Source of the DNA: Alphaproteobacteria bacterium | GTDB lineage: Bacteria; Pseudomonadota; Alphaproteobacteria; Rs-D84 | Length of the DNA stretch: 64,000 nucleotides | Assembly: GCA_017463185.1 (NCBI GenBank) | Contig: JAFTPS010000008.1 | Coordinates: 110,192-174,191 of the forward strand | Direction of reading: 5' to 3' | In this document: one piece after another, positions 17,299 to 25,155 of the stretch | Position numbering within the stretch: position 1 is the first letter of the stretch | Layout: each line of letters opens with the position of its first letter | Translations under genes and position numbers: made by a program | Notes under the pieces: model-generated | The model's input: the letters and a program-made list of their open reading frames with translations, nothing else | What the model was told of the DNA's origin: nothing | The model's database searches: none

Positions 17299-17344
17299 TT
17301 TGTAATCAGTAGGTCGTTGGTTCAAGTCCGACAACCGGCACCAG
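17299..17344 (+). repeat. Right attachment site (attR), tRNA-Thr 3' remnant
   Basis: Identical over 46 bp to 8004-8049. It is a 3' tRNA fragment without the 5' half, so it is not a functional tRNA. Confidence 0.92.
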
Positions 17345-17350
17345 GATTAA

Positions 17351-17374
17351 AACGCACCGTTTGGTGCGTTTTTT
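17351..17374. terminator. Original terminator of tRNA-Thr, now beyond the element
   Basis: Stem AACGCACC-GTTT-GGTGCGTT followed by TTTT. It lies 6 bp after attR and would have followed tRNA-Thr before insertion. On the other strand it can end the radical-SAM transcript. Confidence 0.8.
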
Positions 17375-17377
17375 GTT

Positions 17378-18547
17378 TTACAACTTTTTGACGCATGTGG
17401 CGGTGAATTGGAATTGTTTGCGGTTTGCGTCCCAGGATTTTTGTATCTGGCGGTTTATATATATTTGGCGCAAATTGCCATATATCGGCAACAGATTCAA
17501 TACTGTATTTTTTATATTATGTCGCAACAGACGTGGCCACGCCATATCAACCAGTTCTGCTTTAATTTGTTCCAACGGTTTGTTTTTGCCAGTGGCGTCA
17601 GCGTACGGTGTCATAATGTTCCAATCGTACCAATTGTGCCATTTTACCATACCGTCTTCGCGTAGCGATAATTCCATTTTTGTATTTTCTGGTTGCAGGC
17701 CGCCGCACTGCAATAATGGGTAATAAATTTTATATCCGATACCATTTTGCTTTGCGCGACCGATTGACATAGTTGGGAATTCTTCGTGAATGACTATGCG
17801 TGTGTTGTTGGCATAGCAAATCTGAAAATACGGATTGTACCATGAACGCGGTTCAAAATCTAATTTAACACCGCGAGGCTCAAAAAATTCCGGTTGCAAT
17901 ACGTGCCGGTTTGTCATTTGTGCATCCAGCGCACAGGACATAATGCGAATTTTTGTATGCCGAAAATCTGGGTCGCTGGCAACAGTCAAAATAACATCGC
18001 GCGTGGCGTCCAGGCTTTTGGGACTGCGATAGCGGTCAACGGACATATCCAATTTTAGCACCCGATTTTGCACGCCCAGTTTTGATTGGATATACTTTAT
18101 ATCACCCAGAATTTCACTACTGTGTGCGCCATGTATCCACCGCGCATTGGTTTGCAGGACATATTCATCTGATTTAGATAAATCCAATTTATCAAAAATT
18201 TTGCGCATATAATGCGGATGCGCATCATATATCAGTGACCATTCACCACCCGTCATAAAAATATTGGAAAAATGGATGCTTTGATGATTTGCATAGTGCG
18301 CCACATCATCAACAGGAATAAAATTCAACGGATTATTTGGGGACGAACACTCAAAACAACGCGCGCAACTTTCGTTACACTTATTAGTCAGACGAAAACG
18401 CATATCAACCGGCGCGTTTGCCCATTGGGCATAAAAGCGACCCTTTTGAAATGGATAAATCAACCGTTCGCGAAAACGCTGAGCAAAACTCGGTTTGTCC
18501 GCAGAGTTTTCCGGCGATATTAAAATAACTTCGTCTTTATCTTCCAT
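17378..18547 (-). CDS. Radical-SAM domain protein of unknown substrate
   Basis: The 389-residue cytoplasmic protein has the radical-SAM cluster motif C-x3-C-x2-C in 'TNKCNESCARCFEC' (about residue 55), preceded by 'VDMRFRL' as the first strand and followed by 'IFMTGGEWSL', the GGE motif. The C-terminal part has scattered cysteines ('YPLLQCGGLQPEN') but no full SPASM pattern can be called. The start at 18547 is supported by a promoter (TTGACA, 16 bp, TAATTT) 7 nt upstream of the ATG; the earlier in-frame start would fall inside a terminator. The mRNA is probably leaderless. The substrate cannot be told. Confidence 0.75.
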   Translation of the reverse strand: MEDKDEVILISPENSADKPSFAQRFRERLIYPFQKGRFYAQWANAPVDMRFRLTNKCNESCARCFECSSPNNPLNFIPVDDVAHYANHQSIHFSNIFMTGGEWSLIYDAHPHYMRKIFDKLDLSKSDEYVLQTNARWIHGAHSSEILGDIKYIQSKLGVQNRVLKLDMSVDRYRSPKSLDATRDVILTVASDPDFRHTKIRIMSCALDAQMTNRHVLQPEFFEPRGVKLDFEPRSWYNPYFQICYANNTRIVIHEEFPTMSIGRAKQNGIGYKIYYPLLQCGGLQPENTKMELSLREDGMVKWHNWYDWNIMTPYADATGKNKPLEQIKAELVDMAWPRLLRHNIKNTVLNLLPIYGNLRQIYINRQIQKSWDANRKQFQFTATCVKKL

Positions 18548-18554
18548 ACGAGAC

Positions 18555-18582
18555 AAATTAGCACAAAACGCAATATTGTCAA
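18555..18582 (-). promoter_or_regulatory. Promoter of a leaderless transcript (radical-SAM gene)
   Basis: On the minus strand, TTGACA (18582-18577), 16 bp, TAATTT (18560-18555), then 7 nt to the ATG. No Shine-Dalgarno sequence is present. Confidence 0.6.
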
Positions 18583-18609
18583 TAAAAAATCCACCCAAGC
18601 GGGTGGATT
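18583..18609 (-). terminator. Terminator after the 157-residue membrane protein gene
   Basis: On the minus strand, stem AATCCACCC-GCTT-GGGTGGATT followed by TTTTTATT. Confidence 0.85.
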
Positions 18610-18630
18610 GGGGTGTGAGAAAGGAAAAGA

Positions 18631-19104
18631 TTATTTTTTTCGTGTGCTTTTGGATTTAGTCGCACTGGCCGAGCGTTTACGCGGCGCAGTGTCCGACGCA
18701 GAATAGCCCAGGGCTTCATCCATAGTCATACGAACATTTGGATGACGGTCGGCATAACGTTTAACACCAACCAGAACCGCAGCAGCAATCAGCTTTTCTA
18801 TGTCGGCGGTGGAAATATGCTCGGACGCCTGTTCGCGGATTGTAGACGCAATGTTTTTTACGGACTCGCGCACGCGACGCACAAAATAATGGCGGTGGTG
18901 GGCGATATAAATCTGGCGTATCCAGATGCCGATAATGTATGCCACCAAGGGGACCGCAACGCAAAACAGGAAATACCGATACCAGGTATCGCAAAAGCTT
19001 GGCATAAATATCGCATCACAGACGCGCTGGAAATGCAGAATTGATACGGCAAAGATTTCATATATTGTTATGGTTGTGAACCAGATTTTATATCTTAGAA
19101 ACAT
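18631..19104 (-). CDS. Unknown membrane protein with basic tail
   Basis: The 157-residue product has two hydrophobic segments (about 9-25 and 42-65), a helical soluble part and a Ser/Lys/Arg-rich C-terminus (RKRSASATKSKSTRKK). The start at 19104 is set by a strong GGGAGG site 7 bases upstream. It is not recognised and stands alone. Confidence 0.75.
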   Translation of the reverse strand: MFLRYKIWFTTITIYEIFAVSILHFQRVCDAIFMPSFCDTWYRYFLFCVAVPLVAYIIGIWIRQIYIAHHRHYFVRRVRESVKNIASTIREQASEHISTADIEKLIAAAVLVGVKRYADRHPNVRMTMDEALGYSASDTAPRKRSASATKSKSTRKK

Positions 19105-19343
19105 TTGGTGCCTCCCTTTGTGGTTTATTCTGACTGATTCGCCAACAGATTGCACCAGGTATGAATTCCGGGTACAAAAATCCGCCCAATGAGTGTTTTT
19201 TAATAAGCAAACAGCAGAAAACAAAGAGCAATTTTAGTGGTTAGTGAGTGGTGTGGACGTAACAAAACTTTTAAACAAATACTAATTTTCCAACGCCGAT
19301 AAATCGTTGGTAATTCCGCCCCGTCCCACATTTGGGCTTATAG

Positions 19344-19371
19344 AAAAAAATCCCGCATTGCGGGATTTTTA
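19344..19371. terminator. Terminator after ihfA
   Basis: Stem TCCCGC-ATT-GCGGGA with A/T runs on both sides, directly after the ihfA stop. Confidence 0.88.
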
Positions 19372-19659
19372 CTTGTGATTTGCGACGCGGTCGCGAAATT
19401 CGGTGCTGGGCCGGAATGTCGCAACACGGCGGGCGGTTATTAAAGCTGCCTCGCCCGTTTTGGGATTGCGCCCCATACGAGCATTTTTGTCCAAGATTTT
19501 AAAACTGCCAAAACCGGCAAATTTAACCTCTTCCCCGTTTATTAAAGATTCGCGGATTTCATCAAAGATTACATCCACCATTTTATATGCGTCCGCAGTT
19601 GTTAAACCAAAACGTTCACGCAGTCTGTCTGCAAAATTACTTCTTGTTACTGTTGTCAT
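19369..19659 (-). CDS. ihfA: Integration host factor alpha subunit
   Basis: The 96-residue member of the HU/IHF family bends DNA as a heterodimer with IHF-beta. The DNA-binding arm 'KNARMGRNPKTGEAALITARRVATFRPS' is complete, with the intercalating Pro in 'GRNPKTGE'. It is assigned as the alpha subunit and not HU because it follows fabH directly, the usual order in alphaproteobacteria. It is co-transcribed with fabH (18-bp gap). Confidence 0.9.
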   Translation of the reverse strand: MTTVTRSNFADRLRERFGLTTADAYKMVDVIFDEIRESLINGEEVKFAGFGSFKILDKNARMGRNPKTGEAALITARRVATFRPSTEFRDRVANHK

Positions 19660-19677
19660 TTTTTATACCCCAATTAT

Positions 19678-20616
19678 TTATACTCTAATCAATGCCGCGC
19701 CCCAAGTCAAGCCACTGCCGAACGCGGGATACAAAATCAACTGTCCACGCTTGATAATATCATTATCAAATGCGTATGCCAATGCTAAAACACCGGATGC
19801 GCCACTGGTATTTGCATGCTTATCCACCGTGACCAGAATCTTTTCCAACGGAAATTCCAAACGCTGGGCGCAACTTTGTATAATGCGCAGGTTTGCCTGG
19901 TGTGGGATAATCCAGTCCACATTATCGGCCGTAATTCCGGCGTGTTCCATAATGTAATTTGCCGCATCCGGCATCAGTTGCACCGCCTTTTTATAAGTTT
20001 CCGGACCATTCATCATGATGTGATGGTCGGGACTGCCATGCAGCATATCAAATTCAGTACCGTCGGACATAATAACCGTATCTATAATGCCAGAATAACT
20101 GGATGTGGAATGTTCAAAAATCAATGCCCCCGCGCCATCGCCAAACAGAACCGCCGTTGAACGGTCGTTATAGTCAATAAAGCGCGACATTTTTTCCGCC
20201 CCTATCAACATGATGCGTCTGTGCATACCAGAGGTAAAGAATCCGCGTGCACAATGCAGGGCATATATAAACCCAGTGCATGCGCCCCTGACATCAAATG
20301 CGGGGGCGTTATTTTTTGCGCCCAGACGACCCAAAACCTGGCAGCCGACGGACGGAAAATCTAACTCGGCTGATACATTGGCAACAATGACTAAATCAAT
20401 ATCGTCAATTGTCAATCCCGCGTTATCCAATGCACGCTGGGCCGCAATAGTCGCCATATCAACAACTGTTTCATCATCGCGTGCAAAATGGCGTTCGCGC
20501 ATTCCTGTGCGTGTCACAATCCATTCATCGGATGTGTCCATAATTTTTTCAAAGTCTTGGTTGGCGACGACCCGTTCGGGCAGGTAGGAACCATAACCAA
20601 TCAATCTGTTTCCCAT
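19678..20616 (-). CDS. fabH: 3-oxoacyl-ACP synthase III
   Basis: FabH starts fatty-acid synthesis by condensing acetyl-CoA with malonyl-ACP. The 312-residue product has the catalytic Cys in 'VRGACTGFIYAL', His in 'IIPHQANLRI' and Asn in 'HANTSGAS'. The start at 20616 (MGNRLIGYGSYLP) has an AGAGGAAA site and matches the family N-terminus; upstream in-frame codons do not. ihfA follows. No plsX is seen upstream, where tRNA-Arg lies. Confidence 0.95.
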   Translation of the reverse strand: MGNRLIGYGSYLPERVVANQDFEKIMDTSDEWIVTRTGMRERHFARDDETVVDMATIAAQRALDNAGLTIDDIDLVIVANVSAELDFPSVGCQVLGRLGAKNNAPAFDVRGACTGFIYALHCARGFFTSGMHRRIMLIGAEKMSRFIDYNDRSTAVLFGDGAGALIFEHSTSSYSGIIDTVIMSDGTEFDMLHGSPDHHIMMNGPETYKKAVQLMPDAANYIMEHAGITADNVDWIIPHQANLRIIQSCAQRLEFPLEKILVTVDKHANTSGASGVLALAYAFDNDIIKRGQLILYPAFGSGLTWGAALIRV

Positions 20617-20715
20617 TTCCGTTTCCTCTATAATTATTTTTAGCTCAGGCATTATACAGGTGCGGATTAGAACTTGCAATATTAAAATCAGGGGAATAAA
20701 ATGACAGGACGAATT

Positions 20716-20791
20716 GTCCCCATAGTTCAACAGGATAGAACAAATTCCTCCTAAGAATTAAATCCAGGTTCGAGCCCTGGTGGGGACGCCA
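20716..20791 (+). tRNA. tRNA-Arg (anticodon CCT)
   Basis: Acceptor GTCCCCA (20716-20722) pairs with TGGGGAC (20781-20787), the discriminator is G, and CCA is encoded. The anticodon loop CTCCTAA carries CCT. The T arm contains GGTTCGAGCC. It is divergent from fabH. Confidence 0.93.
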
Positions 20792-20799
20792 TAATTTAA

Positions 20800-21669
20800 C
20801 TATCTGTGCTTTTGTGAAGCATACAGCACCACATCGTATTCATCGCTATGATATGCCGCGTTGATTGTGCGGGCGGTCAACGATAATTTTGGATTGTGTT
20901 TAGATGAATAATATTGCACAAAATTTATCCATGCGCCGGGATTTGCACCCCACATATAATGAAAATATACGCGTCCAGATGGGTTTAGGTTATTCGTAAT
21001 CAGGGGCGATAAAATATTGCGGGAAAATTGCGTTAGGCGTTCTTCGGTATCACGGGAATTAGAATACATATAATCAAATATATTTGACAACAAAATCAAA
21101 TCATATTTTCCAGTCAATTTTGCCGATAAATTAGCAATATCGCAATGAATAAAATCCGGTTTTTTTACCAGGTGCGTCCGCAACCGTTCATAGTTCTGGG
21201 GCGTGGCGATGTATTGTAAATTTTTTATATTATAATCAGAGGTATGCGCGGCCCGATATTTGAAATTTGAACGCATATTTTCTCCCGTGCAAATTTTCAA
21301 AAAATCGTTTAAGTTTTTGGAAAAATATGGCTGGATAGGATGTAATATTTTATGGTAAAAAAAATCATGACTATCAAAAAAGAAATTCATAAAATCACTG
21401 TATCCCAGGTGTTGTATCATATGTGATTTTAATTCAATAACATTTTTCTGGGCACTGTTTATATCAAATGTATCAACGCGTGAGGCACCTGCCAAAAGGC
21501 CTTCAAACGCGTGGTCGCCCGATGCGCCAACCGTCAACACCCGCGCCCCCGATATATCGCCCGCAGTTTTTAATGTGCCCGATATATTTTCATTTGTGAA
21601 TAAATAAACTGGCCCCATATCCTGGAATGCATAAGATGGACTGATAAAGACACCATTAGATTCTGACAC
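20800..21669 (-). CDS. SAM-dependent methyltransferase-like protein (DUF3419-like)
   Basis: The 289-residue product has a class I methyltransferase nucleotide-binding start, 'GARVLTVGASGDHAFEGLLAGASRVDTFDIN', and a later 'KYDLILLSNIFDYM' strand. The order and the long insert rich in Phe/Tyr recall DUF3419-type proteins related to betaine-lipid synthesis enzymes; the substrate is not certain. A GTG at 21669 is taken as start because a promoter (TTGACA, 16 bp, TATAAA) ends exactly 6 nt before it, giving a leaderless mRNA. A TTG at 21687 would lie upstream of the transcription start. Confidence 0.7.
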   Translation of the reverse strand: MSESNGVFISPSYAFQDMGPVYLFTNENISGTLKTAGDISGARVLTVGASGDHAFEGLLAGASRVDTFDINSAQKNVIELKSHMIQHLGYSDFMNFFFDSHDFFYHKILHPIQPYFSKNLNDFLKICTGENMRSNFKYRAAHTSDYNIKNLQYIATPQNYERLRTHLVKKPDFIHCDIANLSAKLTGKYDLILLSNIFDYMYSNSRDTEERLTQFSRNILSPLITNNLNPSGRVYFHYMWGANPGAWINFVQYYSSKHNPKLSLTARTINAAYHSDEYDVVLYASQKHR

Positions 21670-21675
21670 AATGTG

Positions 21676-21703
21676 TTTATAGCACAAACAGGAATACTGT
21701 CAA
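21676..21703 (-). promoter_or_regulatory. Promoter of a leaderless transcript (DUF3419-like gene)
   Basis: On the minus strand, TTGACA (21703-21698), 16 bp, TATAAA (21681-21676), then 6 nt to GTG 21669. Confidence 0.6.
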
Positions 21704-21764
21704 TATTTTATTGTTTTACATTATGATAAATTCGGTTATAATTGCGCGACTAAAAAGGATTTTT

Positions 21765-22094
21765 ATGAAAAACAAAGCCGTTAAAATTGGAATTGTTGCA
21801 TCCATTCTGCCACATATTTTTTGTTGTGGGGTGCCGATGATATTGGCGATTGTCGGACTGGTTGCACCGGATGCGGCGCATTTTCATTTGTTACCCCACT
21901 GGATGGAACCGTGGTTATTTGTTTTTTCCGGTGTTATGTTGGGGTTTTCATGGTGGCTGATTATGCGCGATTGTAAATGCGAGTGTAATAATTGCCACGG
22001 TGCGGTCACACATCGTACACAGAAAATTATACTGGGCTTTATAACGATAATTTTTGTAATCAGTATATTATTACATATTGCTTCACATTATTAA
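21765..22094 (+). CDS. MerC/MerT-like small membrane protein
   Basis: The 109-residue product has three to four hydrophobic helices. Its first helix contains 'PHIFCCGVPMI', a Cys pair beside a Pro as in Mer-type metal uptake proteins. A cytoplasmic cluster 'RDCKCECNNCHGAVTH' adds four Cys and a His, so metal binding is likely. The start at 21765 has an AAGGA site; upstream ATGs do not. Assignment to MerC/MerT is by pattern only. No mer operon is nearby. Confidence 0.65.
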   Translation: MKNKAVKIGIVASILPHIFCCGVPMILAIVGLVAPDAAHFHLLPHWMEPWLFVFSGVMLGFSWWLIMRDCKCECNNCHGAVTHRTQKIILGFITIIFVISILLHIASHY

Positions 22095-22122
22095 AAAATC
22101 CCGCCAATGGCGGAATTTTTTT
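22095..22122. terminator. Bidirectional terminator
   Basis: Stem CCGCC-AAT-GGCGG with A/T runs, between two convergent genes. Confidence 0.85.
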
Positions 22123-22681
22123 ATGACAAAGCTGTATTATAATAGCAATACGGACTATAATTATATGTACCTGTATAATCTTTGCCAGATGCTGCATAAC
22201 AGGATGAAATACCTATATAACTTCCTGTACCATAGGCACCGGTATCTGACGATACGGTCCCTCCGGTTTGTGGACACGGTGTACAAGGAGACATTATTGT
22301 TCCAAGGCAGTCACCTTCATCTGAAAAGGCACCAAAATATGAGCTGCCATAATAGCCTTCCATACACCTCCATTTTGTAACATATTCACATTCGTATGGA
22401 AATAAATCAGATTTTTCCCAGTCTGACATATTGAAACGAAACTCAATATCATCTCCGTAATAGTTACCATCAATAACCTCTACCCCTATTTCAGATGGAG
22501 TAAAACATCGCAGACAGGCTTCGTACACGGTTAGGTCTGCGGAATCAAATAATTCCCCGTCACATGAATCTATATTTGTATAAGTGGTATCAAAATCACT
22601 TTTGGCATCAAAAGGATACGACAACATCCCCACAACAAAGCCACATAAACGCACCCAAAAATACTTTATCTTTTTGCTCAT
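22121..22681 (-). CDS. Cysteine-rich secreted protein
   Basis: The 186-residue product has a signal peptide (MSKKIKYFWVRLCGFVVGML...) and 12 further cysteines. Its end, 'CTPCPQTGGT...SSCYAASGKDYTGTYNYSPYCYYN', matches the C-terminal module of the proteins at 63124-63840 and 39963-40235 (C-P-x-S/T-G ... C-Y ... G-x-Y-x-Y/F ... C). A strong AGGAGGT site precedes the ATG. The 113-bp repeat also found before the 63124 gene lies 41 bp upstream. Function is unknown; a disulfide-stabilised surface or periplasmic protein is likely. Confidence 0.75.
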   Translation of the reverse strand: MSKKIKYFWVRLCGFVVGMLSYPFDAKSDFDTTYTNIDSCDGELFDSADLTVYEACLRCFTPSEIGVEVIDGNYYGDDIEFRFNMSDWEKSDLFPYECEYVTKWRCMEGYYGSSYFGAFSDEGDCLGTIMSPCTPCPQTGGTVSSDTGAYGTGSYIGISSCYAASGKDYTGTYNYSPYCYYNTALS

Positions 22682-22721
22682 TTTTATTTACCTCCTTATT
22701 CTTTTCTAAAAACTGGGGACA

Positions 22722-22834
22722 GTGGGAAAACGGTCCTTTGGATTCGGCATAAAATCCAATTGACAAAGCCCCGATTTCCGCGGTAAAATATATGTGAATA
22801 AATGCTGAAAATAATGGACCGTTTGGATTCGGCA
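22722..22834. repeat. 113-bp conserved intergenic module, copy A
   Basis: Identical base for base to 63875-63987. It contains two direct copies of TTTGGATTCGGCA, an inverted pair AACGGTCC/GGACCGTT near its ends, and a good plus-strand promoter. It precedes a cysteine-rich secreted protein gene in both places, in the same orientation. Confidence 0.9.
22760..22789 (+). promoter_or_regulatory. Plus-strand promoter within the 113-bp module
   Basis: TTGACA (22760-22765), 18 bp, TAAAAT (22784-22789). It points away from the secreted-protein gene and towards a terminator at 22865-22890. Confidence 0.5.
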
Positions 22835-22888
22835 ATAAAAAATCCACGCAAACCCACAGTCATCACGCCATACGGCGGTTTTTTTATT
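22796..22888 (+). ncRNA. Candidate small RNA from the 113-bp module
   Basis: The promoter above and the intrinsic terminator (CGCC-ATAC-GGCG followed by T7) enclose about 93 nt with no convincing gene; a short frame from ATG 22803 has no ribosome site. Expression is inferred from signals only. Confidence 0.4.
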
Positions 22889-22890
22889 GT
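22865..22890 (+). terminator. Intrinsic terminator
   Basis: Stem CGCC-ATAC-GGCG followed by a T-run. It ends the candidate small RNA. The following ~95 bp hold no gene. Confidence 0.7.
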
Positions 22891-22985
22891 AAAAAAATGG
22901 GCAGTGTAAGTGGTGAGTAAAATAATAATGATTATATGATTCTCAATTTTATGTTTATAACATCCACCACTATTCTCTTTTTACT

Positions 22986-23012
22986 AAAAAATCCCCCATT
23001 CGGGGGATTTTT
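22986..23012. terminator. Terminator upstream of dacA
   Basis: Stem ATCCCCC-ATTC-GGGGGAT with A and T runs. It has no gene directly upstream and shields dacA from read-through. Confidence 0.8.
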
Positions 23013-23027
23013 ATTTGTATTTTTATA

Positions 23028-23056
23028 TTGGCAATGTCATTTAGAACTGCTAGTAT
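23028..23056 (+). promoter_or_regulatory. Promoter of a leaderless dacA transcript
   Basis: TTGGCA (23028-23033), 17 bp, TAGTAT (23051-23056), then 6 nt to the dacA ATG. No Shine-Dalgarno sequence is present. Confidence 0.65.
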
Positions 23057-23062
23057 TCAAGT

Positions 23063-24244
23063 ATGATGAAAAAGAACATTATTGCTTTATTTTTTATACT
23101 GATAACGGGTGTGGTGAATGCCGCAGATTTTAAGACCAAGGCTAAATCTGCGTTCCTGATAGATTACGATTCGGGGGTGGAAATTGTCGCCAAGAATTCA
23201 GATACACTGATGCCACCGTCATCTATGATAAAACTGATGACACTGGCGGTGTTGTTTGATGAACTGGCGGCTGGGAATATCACAATGGATACCAGATTCC
23301 CGGTTAGCGAAAACGCGGACTATAACCGACCCGAATGGTATCCGGCCAGTAAAATATGCCTGGTTGCGGGACAGACAATCAGTGTGCGTGATTTGATTTT
23401 GGGGTTGATTGTCTTATCGGGCGGGGACGCGTCGGTTGTTGTGGCGGAAAAGTTGGCGGGGTCTGAGTCCGCATTTACCGCGATGATGGAAAAGAAAGCC
23501 CGCAGTATCGGCATGACACAATCCACATTTGGCAATGCAAGTGGCCTGCCCAATCCAAATAATTTGATGACCAGTCGCGAACTGGCGATACTGGCCCAAC
23601 ATTTGATTTCAGATTACCCGGACATTTATCCAATGTTTGCGACCAAGCGTTTTGAATTTAAGGGACATCAGACGGACTGGTGCCGCGAATGGGGGCGTAC
23701 GCACACGGTAAACTATAACAAATTATTATTCATTATGCCTGGTGCGGACGGATTAAAGACCGGACATACGGCCGATGGTGGTTATGGTATGGTTGCCAGT
23801 GCCAAGATTGGCGGTCGTCGCCTGATTGGGGTTATAAATGGATTTAATGGCAGGGGACATGATGCATTAGCTAACGAAATGAAAAAATTATTAAACCACG
23901 GATTTACAACAACTATGAACAAGGTATTTTTCCAGCCTGGTGATAAAGTTGCGGAAATTCCGGTCTGGTACGGACGCGAACCAATGGTTGTAGCAACCGT
24001 TGCAAAGCCATTTGCCATTACCGTGGACAAGGTGGACGGTATGCGTGGGGTACGTGTATTGGCACGATACGATGAACCCGTGACCGCACCAGTGCGTTCG
24101 GGCGATGTAATTGGTGAACTGATTGCGGAACAAAATGGGACCGTATTGGCGCGTGCACCGCTGGTTGCCAAGGATAAAGTTAGCAAGACTCAATTCCTGG
24201 GGCGTGTAATAAGAAATATTAAATTTATGATTTGGGGCAAGTAA
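23063..24244 (+). CDS. dacA: D-alanyl-D-alanine carboxypeptidase (PBP5/6 family)
   Basis: The 393-residue product trims peptidoglycan stem peptides in the periplasm. A signal peptide (about 1-20) is followed by the penicillin-binding domain with S54-x-x-K57 ('PPSSMIKLM') and K232-T-G ('DGLKTGHT'). The second motif, normally S-x-N, reads S-G-G ('LSGGDAS', 119-121), so the catalytic Asn is missing. A beta-rich C-terminal domain and a final amphipathic segment (RNIKFMIWGK) fit membrane attachment. The ATG sits at the predicted transcription start. holB, tatD and smpB follow closely. Confidence 0.92.
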   Translation: MMKKNIIALFFILITGVVNAADFKTKAKSAFLIDYDSGVEIVAKNSDTLMPPSSMIKLMTLAVLFDELAAGNITMDTRFPVSENADYNRPEWYPASKICLVAGQTISVRDLILGLIVLSGGDASVVVAEKLAGSESAFTAMMEKKARSIGMTQSTFGNASGLPNPNNLMTSRELAILAQHLISDYPDIYPMFATKRFEFKGHQTDWCREWGRTHTVNYNKLLFIMPGADGLKTGHTADGGYGMVASAKIGGRRLIGVINGFNGRGHDALANEMKKLLNHGFTTTMNKVFFQPGDKVAEIPVWYGREPMVVATVAKPFAITVDKVDGMRGVRVLARYDEPVTAPVRSGDVIGELIAEQNGTVLARAPLVAKDKVSKTQFLGRVIRNIKFMIWGK

Positions 24245-24249
24245 AAGTT

Positions 24250-25155
24250 ATGGCACCACGTAAAAAAGCAAGTTCAGAATATAAATTTCCCCACCCAATG
24301 GATAACGAAACATTGGTCGGACATGCGGATACCCTGCGCGCGTTCATGGATGCGTGGTCACGTCGCGACACGCACCCAATTCATCCGGTATGGATGCTGA
24401 CCGGGCCAATGGGAATTGGCAAAGCCACATTAGCATACAAAATTGCAAAAATGGTTTATGGCAATGTCGGTGATTTCTTTATAATTGACCAAGACCGAAA
24501 CATAGACAAAGACGGCAAACCAAAACCAGACGGCAAGGTTATTTCAGTCTATACCGTGCGCGCAATGATTGATAAAATGCAGATGTCATCTATGTCGGGT
24601 GATTGGCGGGTGGTGCTGATTGATTCAGTTGACCAATTAAACACCGCCGCATCAAATGCTATTTTGAAATTACTGGAAGAACCACCAGCCAAAACATTGT
24701 TTTTATTAGTTGTGCACCAATTGGCAAATGTATTGCCGACGGTGCGGTCACGTGCGCGCGTGGAAAAGATGCGCCCCCTGACAATTTCCCAGTTGCGGGA
24801 ACTGTGCATAAAATTTATACCGGACGAAGATATCAGTACCGAAACACTAAAACTGAGTAATGGCAGTTTTGGGCGCATCGCAAACCTGAAAACATCGGGG
24901 GGCGACGCAATTTATGCGGAACTGATTAGTGTTCTGACAGATAAACGGGCCAGTGCGTCTGATATGATGAATATTGCAAAAAAAATTGCGCCGGACGCGG
25001 CTCTGCATGGGATTTTACTGGATGCGATTGCGCGTTTCGGATTGGCGGAACTGTATCCGAATGCAACCCGTGCAATTGCAGATATAAAAAATATATACTT
25101 GGAACCTGAAATTGGTATTTTCAAAATAATCACAGAAATAAAAAAATGTTTATAG
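24250..25155 (+). CDS. holB: DNA polymerase III delta' subunit
   Basis: The 301-residue clamp-loader subunit has an AAA+ start 'LVGHADTLRAF', an intact P-loop 'GPMGIGKATL', 'RVVLIDSVDQLNTAASNAILKLLEEPP' and the SRC-like 'TVRSRARVEKMRP'. The zinc-binding Cys cluster of typical HolB is absent. The ATG at 24250 is chosen; an in-frame TTG at 24232 lies in dacA. The stop overlaps the tatD start by 10 bp. HolA, the partner subunit, is coded at the left edge of the window. Confidence 0.9.
   Translation: MAPRKKASSEYKFPHPMDNETLVGHADTLRAFMDAWSRRDTHPIHPVWMLTGPMGIGKATLAYKIAKMVYGNVGDFFIIDQDRNIDKDGKPKPDGKVISVYTVRAMIDKMQMSSMSGDWRVVLIDSVDQLNTAASNAILKLLEEPPAKTLFLLVVHQLANVLPTVRSRARVEKMRPLTISQLRELCIKFIPDEDISTETLKLSNGSFGRIANLKTSGGDAIYAELISVLTDKRASASDMMNIAKKIAPDAALHGILLDAIARFGLAELYPNATRAIADIKNIYLEPEIGIFKIITEIKKCL

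Noticed and set aside
22608..22847. Frame 'PNPNGPLFSAFIHIYFTAEIG..' repeated at 63791-63988
   Set aside because: Both copies fall on the 113-bp module whose bases are fully identical; the N- and C-termini do not agree between copies and there is no ribosome site.
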